From: Bordetella genomosp. 1
GTDB taxonomy: Bacteria; Pseudomonadota; Gammaproteobacteria; Burkholderiales; Burkholderiaceae_B
Direction: 5' to 3'
Length of the DNA: 64,000 nucleotides
Assembly: GCF_002261335.1 (NCBI RefSeq)
Contig: NZ_NEVL01000002.1
Span: 248,001 to 312,000 of the forward strand
The translations under genes and the position numbers were made by a program. The notes under the pieces are model-generated. The model worked only from the letters and a program-made list of their open reading frames with translations. It had not been told where the DNA came from and made no database searches. Below, piece by piece: positions 6,515-14,961 of the stretch. Position 1 is the first letter of the stretch; each line of letters begins with the position of its first letter.

Positions 6515-7915
6515 TCAGGCGCGATTGTCGAGGAACTGCGCCAGGCTCGGGCTCGAGTCCTGCGGCAATGCGTCGGACGTCGGCGGCACGGCGGGCGTGC
6601 TGGCCTGCCAGCCCCACAACGCGCCGACCGTGGTCTGGCCCACGCCCAGCGGGGCCAGGTGGTCGCGCTTGAGCGCCTGCACGTAGACCTGCGCGGTCTC
6701 GTCGGCGGGGCGGCCCTGTGCGGGCAGGTGATCGGCGGCGCCCTGCGCGATGCGGTCGAGCAAGGGCTCGAGGTCGTTGCGTATGGCCGTCATGGGATAG
6801 ACCAGCTGGGTGTCGTCCTGCCCGCCGAAGTCGCTCGCGATCAGCGCGGCCAGGTTGTCGTAGTGCGCGTCGGCGAGCTTGTGCTGCAGCCGCTCGCCGC
6901 GCAGGTCCATGTTGGTCGCCGCGCGGTTCGACAGCGTCAGCGTGACGTCGGGGCCGCCCGCCGGATCGCGGAACACGGCGTTGAAGCGGGCGGCATCGCT
7001 GGCATGGTCCTCCACCCGCAGGAAATTGGCGCGCGAGAACGCGGGGTCGTCGATCCGGGCTTCCAGCGCCTGGCGCTCGTGCGGATCGTCGACCATGTCC
7101 TGCAGCGCGCCACGCGCGGCCTGCGCCACGTCGCGCGAGGCCAGCATCTGGTTGGCGGTGCAGACGCCGCTGTTCGCCAGCGCGCCGAGCACGTCGGCCA
7201 ACACGTCCTTGCCCGTGATTTCGACGGTGGCCAGCGTGAAGCCGCTCACCGACAGCGTGGCGCGGTCCAGGCCGTCGTCCACCGTGACGCCCGGGATCAC
7301 CAGCGCGCCGCCCGGCAGCGCGCCGAGCTGCTGCATGACGGCGCCGAACTTCTCCAGCATCACGCCCGGGTCGTTCAGGCTGCCGGCCTGCGCATGCAGC
7401 AGATTGCTCTCCCGGAACTGCTCGGCAAGCAGCGTGGTCATGGGCGCCACGTCCGCGCCCAGTTGCTGGTGCAGGTGCTGCGCCAGCCCGGTCAGCAGCG
7501 CATGATCCTGGAATGCGGCCAGCGTATAGCCGTCGCCGACGGGCAGGTCGTGCGCGCTGGCGAGCGGCTGGCCGTCGACCTCGATCCGGTACGACCAGGT
7601 CTGGGTGGCGGGATCGGCCGCCACCTGCAGCTGGCAGGCGCCGGCGTGTTCGGGGCGCAGCGCCTGCTGCAGCACGCCGTAGTGCAGCAGCAGGTTTTCG
7701 TGCGCGGCCGGCGTGGCGTAGTCGTCGCGGGCGGGCGGGTGCAGCGCCTCGAACGCCTGCTTGATCGCCTCTTTCTTGACCCCGCCGCGAAACAGGTCCT
7801 TGATGCTGTCGAACACGCCCATGCGCTGTGCCTGGTCGAGCGTGGCGGCGTTGGCGATGGTGTCCAGGCGCGACGCGTTCAGGGTCACGCCGTTGAAGTT
7901 GACGGTCGGGCTCAT
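6515..7915 (-). CDS. Putative type III secretion effector with SPI-2-like (STE/TTSSLRR-type) N-terminal domain
   Basis: The 466-residue protein has no signal peptide and no clear membrane segments. Residues 33-61 read GVFDSIKDLF, then a basic helix, then ALHPP. This aligns by eye with the Salmonella SspH2 region SWEKMKEFF ... ICHPP and with SifA LWEKIKDFF, the conserved translocation signal of SPI-2 effectors (WEK[I/M]xxFF, Pfam TTSSLRR type). The hydrophobic/acidic pattern and the HPP spacing match, although Trp is replaced by Phe. Residues from about 150 to the end are not recognised; they are rich in Asp, Ala and Leu with several predicted helices. ATG at 7915 is chosen from the family-like MSPTVNFNGVTLN start; the frame stays open upstream only as a shadow of the cyclase gene. 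No secretion apparatus is in the window. The alternative is an unrelated cytosolic protein. Confidence 0.55.
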   Translation of the reverse strand: MSPTVNFNGVTLNASRLDTIANAATLDQAQRMGVFDSIKDLFRGGVKKEAIKQAFEALHPPARDDYATPAAHENLLLHYGVLQQALRPEHAGACQLQVAADPATQTWSYRIEVDGQPLASAHDLPVGDGYTLAAFQDHALLTGLAQHLHQQLGADVAPMTTLLAEQFRESNLLHAQAGSLNDPGVMLEKFGAVMQQLGALPGGALVIPGVTVDDGLDRATLSVSGFTLATVEITGKDVLADVLGALANSGVCTANQMLASRDVAQAARGALQDMVDDPHERQALEARIDDPAFSRANFLRVEDHASDAARFNAVFRDPAGGPDVTLTLSNRAATNMDLRGERLQHKLADAHYDNLAALIASDFGGQDDTQLVYPMTAIRNDLEPLLDRIAQGAADHLPAQGRPADETAQVYVQALKRDHLAPLGVGQTTVGALWGWQASTPAVPPTSDALPQDSSPSLAQFLDNRA

Positions 7916-8004
7916 GGGATTTCCTCGGCGGGTGGGCCGCGCTCGCGCGCGGCGCAATGCCGGTGAGTAACCGTTGTGGCCGCAACGTTCCCTGGGCCGT
8001 GGCT

Positions 8005-9603
8005 TCAGTGCGGCTCGCGGCCGCGCGCGCCGGCGGGTGCGGGGGGCGCGTGCTGCGCGCGGCCGCGGCCCGCCGCCTTGGCGGCATAGAGCGCGGCGTC
8101 GGCCAGTTCGAGCAGCGTGTCCAGGTCGAGCGCGTCGCGCGGGTACATGGCGATGCCGACCGACGCACCGACCGGGCTGAGCACGGCGGGGTAGGGCGCC
8201 GACAGCACCCGGATCAGGTCCTCGGCCACGCGCATGGCCTGTTCGCTGCTGGTGTCCTCGAGCAGGATCACGAACTCGTCGCCGCCGAAGCGTGCCACGA
8301 TGTCGGCGCTGCGCAGCGTGGCGCGCATCCGGTCGGAGGCGATCCGCAGCACGAGGTCGCCCAGCCCGTGGCCATTGGTGTCGTTCACGTGCTTGAAGTG
8401 ATCGAGGTCGAGCGCGAGCAGCGCCACCGGGCGCGTGTTGCGTTCGGCCGCGGCCAGCGCGTGCAGGGCCAGCTCGCGAAACAGCAGCCGGTTCGACAGC
8501 GAGGTGAGCGGGTCGTGATAGGCCAGCTCCTGCGTCTTGATCAGCATGTGCGAGGCATGGGTGAGCGCGTCGCCCAGCGCGACGGTTTCGCGAAAGCGCG
8601 TGCGCGGCACCTCGATCTCGCCGCCCGAGCCCAGCGCGACGGCCGGGGCGATGAGCGCGGTGACCGAGCGTTCGATGGTGCGGGCCAGCCAATAGGCCAG
8701 CAGCAGGCCGCCCAGGATGATGGCGGCGCCCGCCGCGATCACGATCAGCATCGAGCGGCGCAACTCGGCCGACAGGGTCGCGATCGGCGCGCCCACCGCC
8801 ACGGCCCAGTGCGAGTCGGCGCTGTGGCTGAACGCCGTGAGCACCGGGATGCCTTCCTTGGTTTCGCTCAGCAGCGTGCCCTCGCCGCGCGTGCGCACCG
8901 CCTCGGCCAGGCTGCCCACCGCCGACTGGCCCACGTAGCGGTTCTCGTCGCGGCTGCGGCCCACGATCACCGCGTTGGCGTCCAGCGCCGCCGCCACCCA
9001 GCCCACGTCGAGCTGGTGGCGCTGCAGGATCTCGCTGATGCGCTGCGGCCGGATGCCGGCGTTCAGCGTGTAGGGCACGCTGCCGCCGATCTCGACCGGC
9101 ACGCTGACCGCCAGCGTCAGCTCGTTGCCGATCGCGGTGTGGAACAGGCCCGATATCGCGGTGCGGCGCTGCTGGATGGCCAACTGCTGGGTGTCGCGGG
9201 GGATGGCGCTGCGCACCGGGGTCGCGCCGAACGGGCGGTTGGTGTTGATCACCTGCATGCCGTCCGGATCGATGAGGATGTAGCTGTCGACGTTCTGCAG
9301 GCGCAGCGCGTCCTCGGCGCGGCGGTGGAACGAGGGCATGTCGCCGTGCGCCAGGTCGTCGGCCGTGGCCAGCACGCGCAGGCCGGCTTCGATGCCATGC
9401 AGTTCGCGTTCCACCTCGGAGACGAGATTGCGCGCCGTGGTCACGGCGGACTCGAACACGCGCTCCTTGCGCAGCAGATAGTCTTCGTACACCGCGCCGG
9501 CGGCGACCAGCGCGGCCGGCACCGTACAGACGAGCACCAGCGTCAACAAGGCCCGGCGCAATGTCGGTCGGCGTCTCATGGTGTGGGCAGGCGCGTCATC
9601 CAT
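8005..9603 (-). CDS. Membrane-bound diguanylate cyclase (periplasmic Cache sensor, GGDEF)
   Basis: The 532-residue protein makes cyclic di-GMP from two GTP at the inner membrane. In order it has a transmembrane segment at about residues 17-38, a periplasmic dCache-like domain (about 40-290), a second transmembrane segment (about 300-320) leading to a HAMP-like stretch, and a GGDEF domain from about 370 to 525. The active site RFGGDEFVILLE (GGDEF at 440-444) is intact. The inhibitory I-site RSAD lies five residues before it, so product inhibition is expected. No EAL domain is present. ATG at 9603 is used; the next ATG (9579) would shorten it by 8 residues, and neither has a strong ribosome binding site. 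It is read in the same direction as, and 89 bases upstream of, the effector-like gene. Confidence 0.92.
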   Translation of the reverse strand: MDDAPAHTMRRRPTLRRALLTLVLVCTVPAALVAAGAVYEDYLLRKERVFESAVTTARNLVSEVERELHGIEAGLRVLATADDLAHGDMPSFHRRAEDALRLQNVDSYILIDPDGMQVINTNRPFGATPVRSAIPRDTQQLAIQQRRTAISGLFHTAIGNELTLAVSVPVEIGGSVPYTLNAGIRPQRISEILQRHQLDVGWVAAALDANAVIVGRSRDENRYVGQSAVGSLAEAVRTRGEGTLLSETKEGIPVLTAFSHSADSHWAVAVGAPIATLSAELRRSMLIVIAAGAAIILGGLLLAYWLARTIERSVTALIAPAVALGSGGEIEVPRTRFRETVALGDALTHASHMLIKTQELAYHDPLTSLSNRLLFRELALHALAAAERNTRPVALLALDLDHFKHVNDTNGHGLGDLVLRIASDRMRATLRSADIVARFGGDEFVILLEDTSSEQAMRVAEDLIRVLSAPYPAVLSPVGASVGIAMYPRDALDLDTLLELADAALYAAKAAGRGRAQHAPPAPAGARGREPH

Positions 9604-10010
9604 AGGGCGAAGCAATGCCTTCTCGGTGGGCGGCGGGGGCAGCTTCGCCGCGTGTTCCGACAAGCGTACCGCTTTGCGGCCTAAATGGGGCCGCGTCGGC
9701 GGGGTGGCGGCGCCGGATGTTGCAAGAAAGCGAAGCGCCCCGACGCTGGCCGGCACGACGCCGACCCGGCGGCCGGCACGCCGCGGGATGCGGGCTTTTC
9801 CGGACTTGCCGGCGGCCGTGCAAAGGGATTGCGTGAAACGTGTTGGAAAACCGCATTTATTGCGCTTTATGCCGCCGCTGCATGCGCTTTGAAGGTGTAT
9901 TATCAGCGCTCGCCAAGGCTTGTGCCCATCTGTAACGGCGCGCGCGCAAAGCGCCGTGGAGCCTGCCGGCACACAATCACATCGAGACAAACGGATTTAG
10001 GGGTAGTGAC
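9604..10010. other. 407-bp divergent intergenic region
   Basis: No gene is seen. The half nearest the HAAT binding-protein gene is AT-richer than the surroundings. It contains a TATTAT hexamer at 9898-9903 without a convincing -35 element, and the ribosome binding site TAGGGGT just before the ATG at 10011. It must hold the promoters of the cyclase (minus) and the transporter operon (plus), but I cannot place either firmly. Confidence 0.5.
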
Positions 10011-11165
10011 ATGCAACGCATCAATAAATTGGCCTTGGCCGTGATCACCACTTTCGGCGCCGTCGCCGCCGCGCAGGCCGCCGACATCAAGCTGGGCGTG
10101 GCCGAGGCGCTGTCCGGTGGTGCCGCCCAGTACGGCGCATCGATCCGCAACGGCTTCCAGCTGGCTGCCGAGGAGATCAACGCCGCCGGTGGCGTGAACG
10201 GCGACAAGATCGCGCTGGTGATCGAAGACGAGCAGGGCAAGAAAGAAGAAGCCATCAACGTCTTCAAGAAACTGATCTTCCAGGACAAGGTGCTGATGGT
10301 GTTCGGCCCGACCCTGTCGAACTCGGCCCAGGCCGCCGACCCGATCGCGCAGGCCGCCAAGACCGTGGCCTTCGGCACCTCGAACACCGCCGACGGCATC
10401 ACCTCCATCGGCAACTACGTGTTCCGCAACTCGGTCACCGAAGCCGACGTGCTGCCCGCCACGATCGAAACCGTGCGCAAGAAGACCGGCATGAAGAACG
10501 TCGCGGTGCTGTACGGCAACGACGACGTCTTCACCAAGAGCGGCTACGACAACTTCAAGAAGGCGCTCGAAGACCAGAAGGTGCCGGTGACCACCACCGA
10601 AACCTTCGCCAAGGGCGACGTGGACTTCAAGGCCCAGCTCACCAAGATCAAGGGCACCAACCCCGACGCCATCGTGCTGTCGGCCCTGCTGGCCGAAGGT
10701 GCGCCCATCATGGTGCAGGCCCGCCAGCTCGGCCTGAACGTGCCGGTGATCGGCGGCAACGGCATGAACTCGGTCAAGATCTTCGACCTGGCCCCCGGCG
10801 GCGCGTCGAACAATCTGTGGATCGGCAGCCCGTGGTCGATCGAGAACCAGACGCCCGAGAACACCAAGTTCATCGCCGCGTACAAGGCCAAGTTCGGCGC
10901 CGCGCCCGATCAGTTCGCCGCCCAGTCGTACGATGCCCTCTACATCGTGACCCAGGGCCTGAAGAAGGTGAAGCTCTCGGGCGACCTGCCCAAGGACCGC
11001 ACCGCCCTGCGCGATGCGCTTCCCGACGTGAAGTGGACCGGTGCCACCGGCGCCTTCGAGTTCCGCCAGGCCAAGGACCGCGCCGGCAAGCCCGCTGGCT
11101 ACGATGCCCAGCAGGCCCCGATCGTCAGCGTCACCAAGGACGGCAAGTACGTGATCGAGAAGTAA
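10011..11165 (+). CDS. HAAT-family ABC transporter periplasmic substrate-binding protein (LivJ/LivK-like)
   Basis: The 384-residue type I binding protein begins with a Sec signal peptide (MQRINKLALAVITTFGAVAAAQA, cut before ADIKLG). The mature start IKLGVAEALSGGAAQYG, then AAEEINAAGGVNGDKI, are typical of the branched-chain amino acid/amide binding family (Peripla_BP_6). It is expected to deliver an amino acid or small amide to LivHMGF, encoded directly downstream. The true ligand is not predictable. A 126-base spacer with a 13-bp hairpin separates it from livH. That arrangement usually lets the binding protein be made in excess over the membrane parts. Confidence 0.93.
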   Translation: MQRINKLALAVITTFGAVAAAQAADIKLGVAEALSGGAAQYGASIRNGFQLAAEEINAAGGVNGDKIALVIEDEQGKKEEAINVFKKLIFQDKVLMVFGPTLSNSAQAADPIAQAAKTVAFGTSNTADGITSIGNYVFRNSVTEADVLPATIETVRKKTGMKNVAVLYGNDDVFTKSGYDNFKKALEDQKVPVTTTETFAKGDVDFKAQLTKIKGTNPDAIVLSALLAEGAPIMVQARQLGLNVPVIGGNGMNSVKIFDLAPGGASNNLWIGSPWSIENQTPENTKFIAAYKAKFGAAPDQFAAQSYDALYIVTQGLKKVKLSGDLPKDRTALRDALPDVKWTGATGAFEFRQAKDRAGKPAGYDAQQAPIVSVTKDGKYVIEK

Positions 11166-11238
11166 GCGGCTCGATCAGCCATCGAGCGAAAGCTCATTCC
11201 GGCCGGTAGTGCGTCTCGCGGGCGCATCGACCGGCTGT

Positions 11239-11268
11239 CTTGAGGGCGGCGCCGGCGTCGCCCTCAAG
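11239..11268 (+). promoter_or_regulatory. Stable intercistronic hairpin between binding protein and livH
   Basis: CTTGAGGGCG (11239-11248) pairs with CGCCCTCAAG (11259-11268). Three further inner pairs, one of them G-T, close a CCGG tetraloop. There is no T-tract after it, so it is more likely an mRNA-stabilising or attenuating element than a full terminator. Confidence 0.6.
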
Positions 11269-11291
11269 GTATTTCTGAACCGGACAACTCC

Positions 11292-12173
11292 ATGTTGGAA
11301 CAACAATTCGTCAACGCCCTGTCATTGGGCTGCGTCTACGCGCTGTTTGCGCTGGGCTTCACGCTGGTGTTCGGCGTGCTCGGCGTGATCAACCTCGCGC
11401 ACGGCGCCGTGTTCATGGTCGGCGCCTATGCCGCCCTGGTCGTCATCCAGTACCTCGCGCTGCCGCTGTGGGCCGCGCTGATCGCCGCCTTCCTGGTGGC
11501 CGGTGCGGTGGGTGCCATCATCGACGTGCTGGTGCTCAAGCCGCTGCGCAAGCGCAACGCGCCCCACCTGATTCCGATGATCGCCACGATCGGCGTGGGC
11601 ATCGCGCTCAACAACGCCGCCCAGGGCGTGTTCGGCGCCGCCAACCTGCGCTTCCCGCACGGCACGGTGCCCGAAGACGTGCTGGAGATCGCCGGCCTGC
11701 ACGTGACCGTGATCGAGCTGGGCATCATCTTCCTGTCGTTCGCGCTCATGACCGTGCTGCTGGTGGTGATGCACCGCACCCAGTTCGGCCGCGCGCTGCG
11801 CGCCATCGCCGAGTCGCCCAAGGCGGCCTGGCTGCTGGGCATCAACGTCGAGCGCCTGTTCCTCACGACCTCCTTCGCGGCCGCGGCGCTGGGCGGCGTG
11901 GCCGGCGTGCTGATCGGCCTGTATTCGAACGCGCTGTTCCCGCTCATGGGCCAGCCGATGCTGCACAAGGGCATCGCCGTGATCATCCTGGGCGGCATGG
12001 GCGACATCCGCGGCGCGATGCTGGGCGGCCTGTTCCTGGGCTTTGCCGAGGTGCTGTCGGTGGCCTACATCGGTTCGACCATGCGCGATGCCGTCGCGTT
12101 CGGTCTGCTGTTCCTGATTCTGCTGGTGCGCCCGCAAGGTCTGTTCGGCAAAGTGGTGCAACGGAAGGCCTGA
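11292..12173 (+). CDS. livH: HAAT ABC transporter permease LivH
   Basis: The 293-residue integral membrane protein has about eight hydrophobic helices and the LivH-type opening LSLGCVYALFALGFTLVFG, followed by GVINLAHGAVFMVGAYAAL. It forms the transport channel with LivM in the inner membrane. Near the C-terminus, KGIAVIILGGMGDIRGAMLGG is the cytoplasmic coupling loop that docks the ATPases. It is the first of four tightly packed genes, with livM starting 2 bases after its stop. Confidence 0.94.
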   Translation: MLEQQFVNALSLGCVYALFALGFTLVFGVLGVINLAHGAVFMVGAYAALVVIQYLALPLWAALIAAFLVAGAVGAIIDVLVLKPLRKRNAPHLIPMIATIGVGIALNNAAQGVFGAANLRFPHGTVPEDVLEIAGLHVTVIELGIIFLSFALMTVLLVVMHRTQFGRALRAIAESPKAAWLLGINVERLFLTTSFAAAALGGVAGVLIGLYSNALFPLMGQPMLHKGIAVIILGGMGDIRGAMLGGLFLGFAEVLSVAYIGSTMRDAVAFGLLFLILLVRPQGLFGKVVQRKA

Positions 12174-12175
12174 GC

Positions 12176-13036
12176 ATGAGCGGATTCGAAAATTTCTGGG
12201 CCATTTATGGCAACCTGGTGCTCACGCTGGGCACCAACGCACTCCTGGCGCTGTCGATCTGGCTGACGCTCGCCTGCGGCATGCTGGCCATGGCCAACGC
12301 CGCGTTCATGGGCATCGGCGCCTACGCCGCCGCGCTGCTCACCATGAACTACGACGCGCCGTTCTCGGTGGCGCTGCTGGGCGGCATGGCCGCGCCGGCC
12401 GTGGTCGCGCTGCTGATCGGGCTGCCCACGCTGCGGCTGTCGGGGGTCTATCTGGCGATGGCCACGCTCGGTTTCGGCGAGGTCGTGCGCGTCACCATCC
12501 TCAACACCGAATCGGTCACGGGCGGCGCGCTCGGCCTGAACGGCATCCCGCAGCTCACGCAATGGTGGCACGTCGCCCTGTCGGTGGTGATCGTGGTGTT
12601 CGTGCTGTGGCGCGTGCGGGCCTCGAAGGTGGGCCGCGCGTTCGACGCGATCCGCGGCGACGAGACCGCGGCCGGCCTGATGGGCATCAACGTGCGCTCG
12701 AGCAAGATGCTGGCCTTCGTGGCCGGCGCGGCGATCGCCGGCCTGGCAGGCGCGCTCAACGCCCACCTGACCTTCTTCATCGGCCCCAACGAATACGGCT
12801 TCGACCGTGGCGTCGAGATCCTGACCATGACCATCCTGGGCGGGATCGGCAGCCTGATCGGTCCGCTGGTGGGCAGCTTCATCATCACGCTCTTGCCCGA
12901 GATGCTGCGCGGTTTCTCCGACTTCCGTCTCGTGGTCAACGGCCTCATTCTGGTGCTTATCGTGTTGTTCCTGCCGCAAGGTATCTGGGATCCCGCGCGC
13001 TTCAAGCGTTGGTTCAAGGGAGGCAAGCATGCTTGA
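12176..13036 (+). CDS. livM: HAAT ABC transporter permease LivM
   Basis: The 286-residue partner permease has about eight helices and the family motif GQ/AFMGIGAYAAALL near the N-terminus. The coupling motif TMTILGGIGSLIGPLVG is in the C-terminal half. ATG at 12176 is chosen for MSGFENFWAIYG; longer open frame upstream overlaps livH and is not LivM-like. It overlaps livG by 8 bases. Confidence 0.94.
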   Translation: MSGFENFWAIYGNLVLTLGTNALLALSIWLTLACGMLAMANAAFMGIGAYAAALLTMNYDAPFSVALLGGMAAPAVVALLIGLPTLRLSGVYLAMATLGFGEVVRVTILNTESVTGGALGLNGIPQLTQWWHVALSVVIVVFVLWRVRASKVGRAFDAIRGDETAAGLMGINVRSSKMLAFVAGAAIAGLAGALNAHLTFFIGPNEYGFDRGVEILTMTILGGIGSLIGPLVGSFIITLLPEMLRGFSDFRLVVNGLILVLIVLFLPQGIWDPARFKRWFKGGKHA

Positions 13037-13817
13037 GCTCACCTCCGTCTCCAAGAGTTTCGGCGGCCTGCATGTGCTGCACGACGTCAACCTGAGCGTG
13101 CCGCAGGGCGCGATCTTCGGCCTCATCGGCCCGAACGGCGCGGGCAAGACCACGGTGTTCAACCTGATCACCGGCCTGCTCGATCCGTCCAGCGGCAGCA
13201 TCCGCTATGAAGGCCAGGACCTGCTGCGCAAGAAGCCCTACCAGATCACGCGGCTGGGCATCGCCCGCACGTTCCAGAACATCCGTCTCTTCAAGGAGAT
13301 GACGCTGCTCGAGAACGTCGTGGTGGGCGCCTATCGCCACATGGATTACGGCTTCGCCAGCCTGCTCGCCGGCCTGCCCAACTACCGCCGCCACGAGGCG
13401 CACGCGCGCGAGCGCGCCCGCGAGCTGCTGTCGTGGATGAAGCTCGACCACAAGGCCGACGACCTGGCCGACAACCTCTCCTACGGCGAGCAGCGCCGGC
13501 TCGAGCTGGCGCGTGCGCTGGCCACCGAACCCCGCCTGCTGCTGCTCGACGAGCCGGTGGCCGGCATGAACACGGGCGAACGCGCCGAGCTGATGCGCGA
13601 GATCCTGGCGATCCGCGACCGCGGCTACACCATCCTCATGATCGAGCACGACATGCGCTTCGTGATGGGGCTGTGCGAACGCATCGCCGTGCTGAACTTC
13701 GGCAAGATCATCGCCTGCGGCGGACCCGACGAGATCCGCAACAACGAGCAGGTGATCGAAGCCTATCTGGGCCGCGAGGAAGAAGACGAGCCCCTGCATG
13801 CGGAGGAGCAGCGATGA
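13029..13817 (+). CDS. livG: HAAT ABC transporter ATP-binding protein LivG
   Basis: The 262-residue cytoplasmic ATPase drives LivHM. Walker A is GPNGAGKTT, the Q-loop region is RTFQNIRLF, the signature is LSYGEQRRLELARAL, and Walker B is LLLLDEPVAGM, all intact. The C-terminal NEQVIEAYLG is typical of LivG. The start lies within the end of livM, and the stop overlaps the livF start in an ATGA, indicating translational coupling. Confidence 0.95.
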   Translation: MLELTSVSKSFGGLHVLHDVNLSVPQGAIFGLIGPNGAGKTTVFNLITGLLDPSSGSIRYEGQDLLRKKPYQITRLGIARTFQNIRLFKEMTLLENVVVGAYRHMDYGFASLLAGLPNYRRHEAHARERARELLSWMKLDHKADDLADNLSYGEQRRLELARALATEPRLLLLDEPVAGMNTGERAELMREILAIRDRGYTILMIEHDMRFVMGLCERIAVLNFGKIIACGGPDEIRNNEQVIEAYLGREEEDEPLHAEEQR

Positions 13818-14521
13818 GCATGCTTGAAGTCACCGGGCTGGAAATCAACTACGGCCACATCGAGGCCGTGCGCGGCATCGATTTCGCGCTCGAAGCCGGG
13901 CAGGTCACCGCGCTGGTCGGGGCCAACGGCGCCGGCAAGTCGACCTCGCTGCTGGCGCTCTCGGGGCTGTTGCCCAAGGCGCGCGGCACCGTGCGCTTCG
14001 AAGGCGAAGACATCACCCGCATGGCGCCGCACCAGATCGTGGCGCGCGGCATCGTGCAGGTGCCGGAAGGCCGCGCCATCCTCACCACCATGTCGGTGCG
14101 CGAAAACCTCGAGCTCGGCGCCTATCGCCGCGGTCTCAAGGACGCCGCCAGCGACCTGGAATACGTGTTCCACCTGTTTCCGCGTCTCAAGGAGCGGATC
14201 GACGGCATGGCCGGCAATCTGTCGGGGGGCGAACAGCAGATGCTGGCGATCGGCCGCGCGCTGATGGCCAAGCCGCGCCTGCTGCTGCTGGACGAGCCCT
14301 CCATGGGGCTGGCGCCGATCGTGGTGCAGGAGATCTTCCGTTCGCTGCGCGCGGTCAACGCCGACGGCCTCACGCTGCTGCTGGTCGAGCAGAACGTGCG
14401 GCAGGCGCTGCGCATCGCGCAGCGCGGCTATGTGCTCGAGAATGGCGCCATGGCGCTGTCGGGCACCGGCCGCGAGCTGCTGGGCCATCCACGCGTGCTC
14501 GAAGCCTACCTGGGCGCCTGA
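13814..14521 (+). CDS. livF: HAAT ABC transporter ATP-binding protein LivF
   Basis: The 235-residue second ATPase has Walker A GANGAGKST, the LivF motif PEGRAILTTMSVRENL, signature LSGGEQQMLAIGRAL and Walker B LLLLDEPSMGLAP. It pairs with LivG as a heterodimer. ATG at 13814 gives the standard start and a 4-base overlap with livG. A strong terminator follows 22 bases after the stop, so it closes the operon begun at 10011. Confidence 0.95.
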   Translation: MSMLEVTGLEINYGHIEAVRGIDFALEAGQVTALVGANGAGKSTSLLALSGLLPKARGTVRFEGEDITRMAPHQIVARGIVQVPEGRAILTTMSVRENLELGAYRRGLKDAASDLEYVFHLFPRLKERIDGMAGNLSGGEQQMLAIGRALMAKPRLLLLDEPSMGLAPIVVQEIFRSLRAVNADGLTLLLVEQNVRQALRIAQRGYVLENGAMALSGTGRELLGHPRVLEAYLGA

Positions 14522-14543
14522 TTCCGGGTTTCCTGGATTGCCG

Positions 14544-14572
14544 AAAGACCTGGCCGCGGCCAGGTCTTTTCT
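14544..14572 (+). terminator. Intrinsic terminator after livF
   Basis: A near-perfect palindrome, AAAGACCTGGCC (14544-14555) with GGCCAGGTCTTT (14558-14569), is followed by TTTTCTTT. Stem length and T-tract make it convincing. Confidence 0.88.
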
Positions 14573-14636
14573 TTGGCTGCGCGGCAACGCGCCGTACGCT
14601 ACGCTTGTCGCATCGTTTGCCGCACCGGACTCCGCC

Positions 14637-14945
14637 ATGACCGCCACCGCTCCCCGCATCACGATCAACTACTGCACGCAATGCCAGTGGCTGCTGCGCG
14701 CCGGCTGGATGGCGCAGGAGCTGCTCTCCACCTTCGGCACGGATCTCGGCGAGGTGGCGCTGCTGCCGGGCACGGGCGGCGTGTTCGTCATCACCTTCGA
14801 CGGCGAGGTGATCTGGGACCGCACGCAGGACGGCGGTTTCCCGGAGGCGAAGGTGCTCAAGCAGCGCGTGCGCGACCGGCTCGATCCGGGCCGCGACCTG
14901 GGCCACATCGATCGCGTGCACGGCGCCGGCAAGCCGGCCGGCTGA
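14637..14945 (+). CDS. SelT/SelW/SelH-family (Rdx) thioredoxin-like protein
   Basis: The 102-residue protein has the Rdx family layout. A first beta strand ITINYC leads into the CxxC motif (YCTQCQW), with Cys in the position that is selenocysteine in some homologues. GGVFVITFDGEVIWDR is the second conserved block, and FPEAKVLKQRVRDRL a C-terminal helix. Bacterial members are short redox proteins of unknown partner. The start at 14637 (MTATAPRITINYC) is the closest ATG. It stands alone between the livF terminator and a convergent GntR gene. Confidence 0.88.
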   Translation: MTATAPRITINYCTQCQWLLRAGWMAQELLSTFGTDLGEVALLPGTGGVFVITFDGEVIWDRTQDGGFPEAKVLKQRVRDRLDPGRDLGHIDRVHGAGKPAG

Positions 14946-14961
14946 TGCCGGCCGCCTGCCA

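Noticed and set aside
7916-8004. HrpL-type box upstream of the effector-like gene (GGAAC ... CAC on the minus strand)
   Set aside because: The gap between GGAAC and the downstream CAC is about five bases too long for the GGAACC-N15/16-CCACNNA pattern, and the second half lacks its first C. It cannot be used as evidence for type III control.
14637-14945. Selenocysteine-containing protein
   Set aside because: The redox motif is encoded as Cys-x-x-Cys with ordinary TGC codons and no in-frame TGA, so no recoding is needed.
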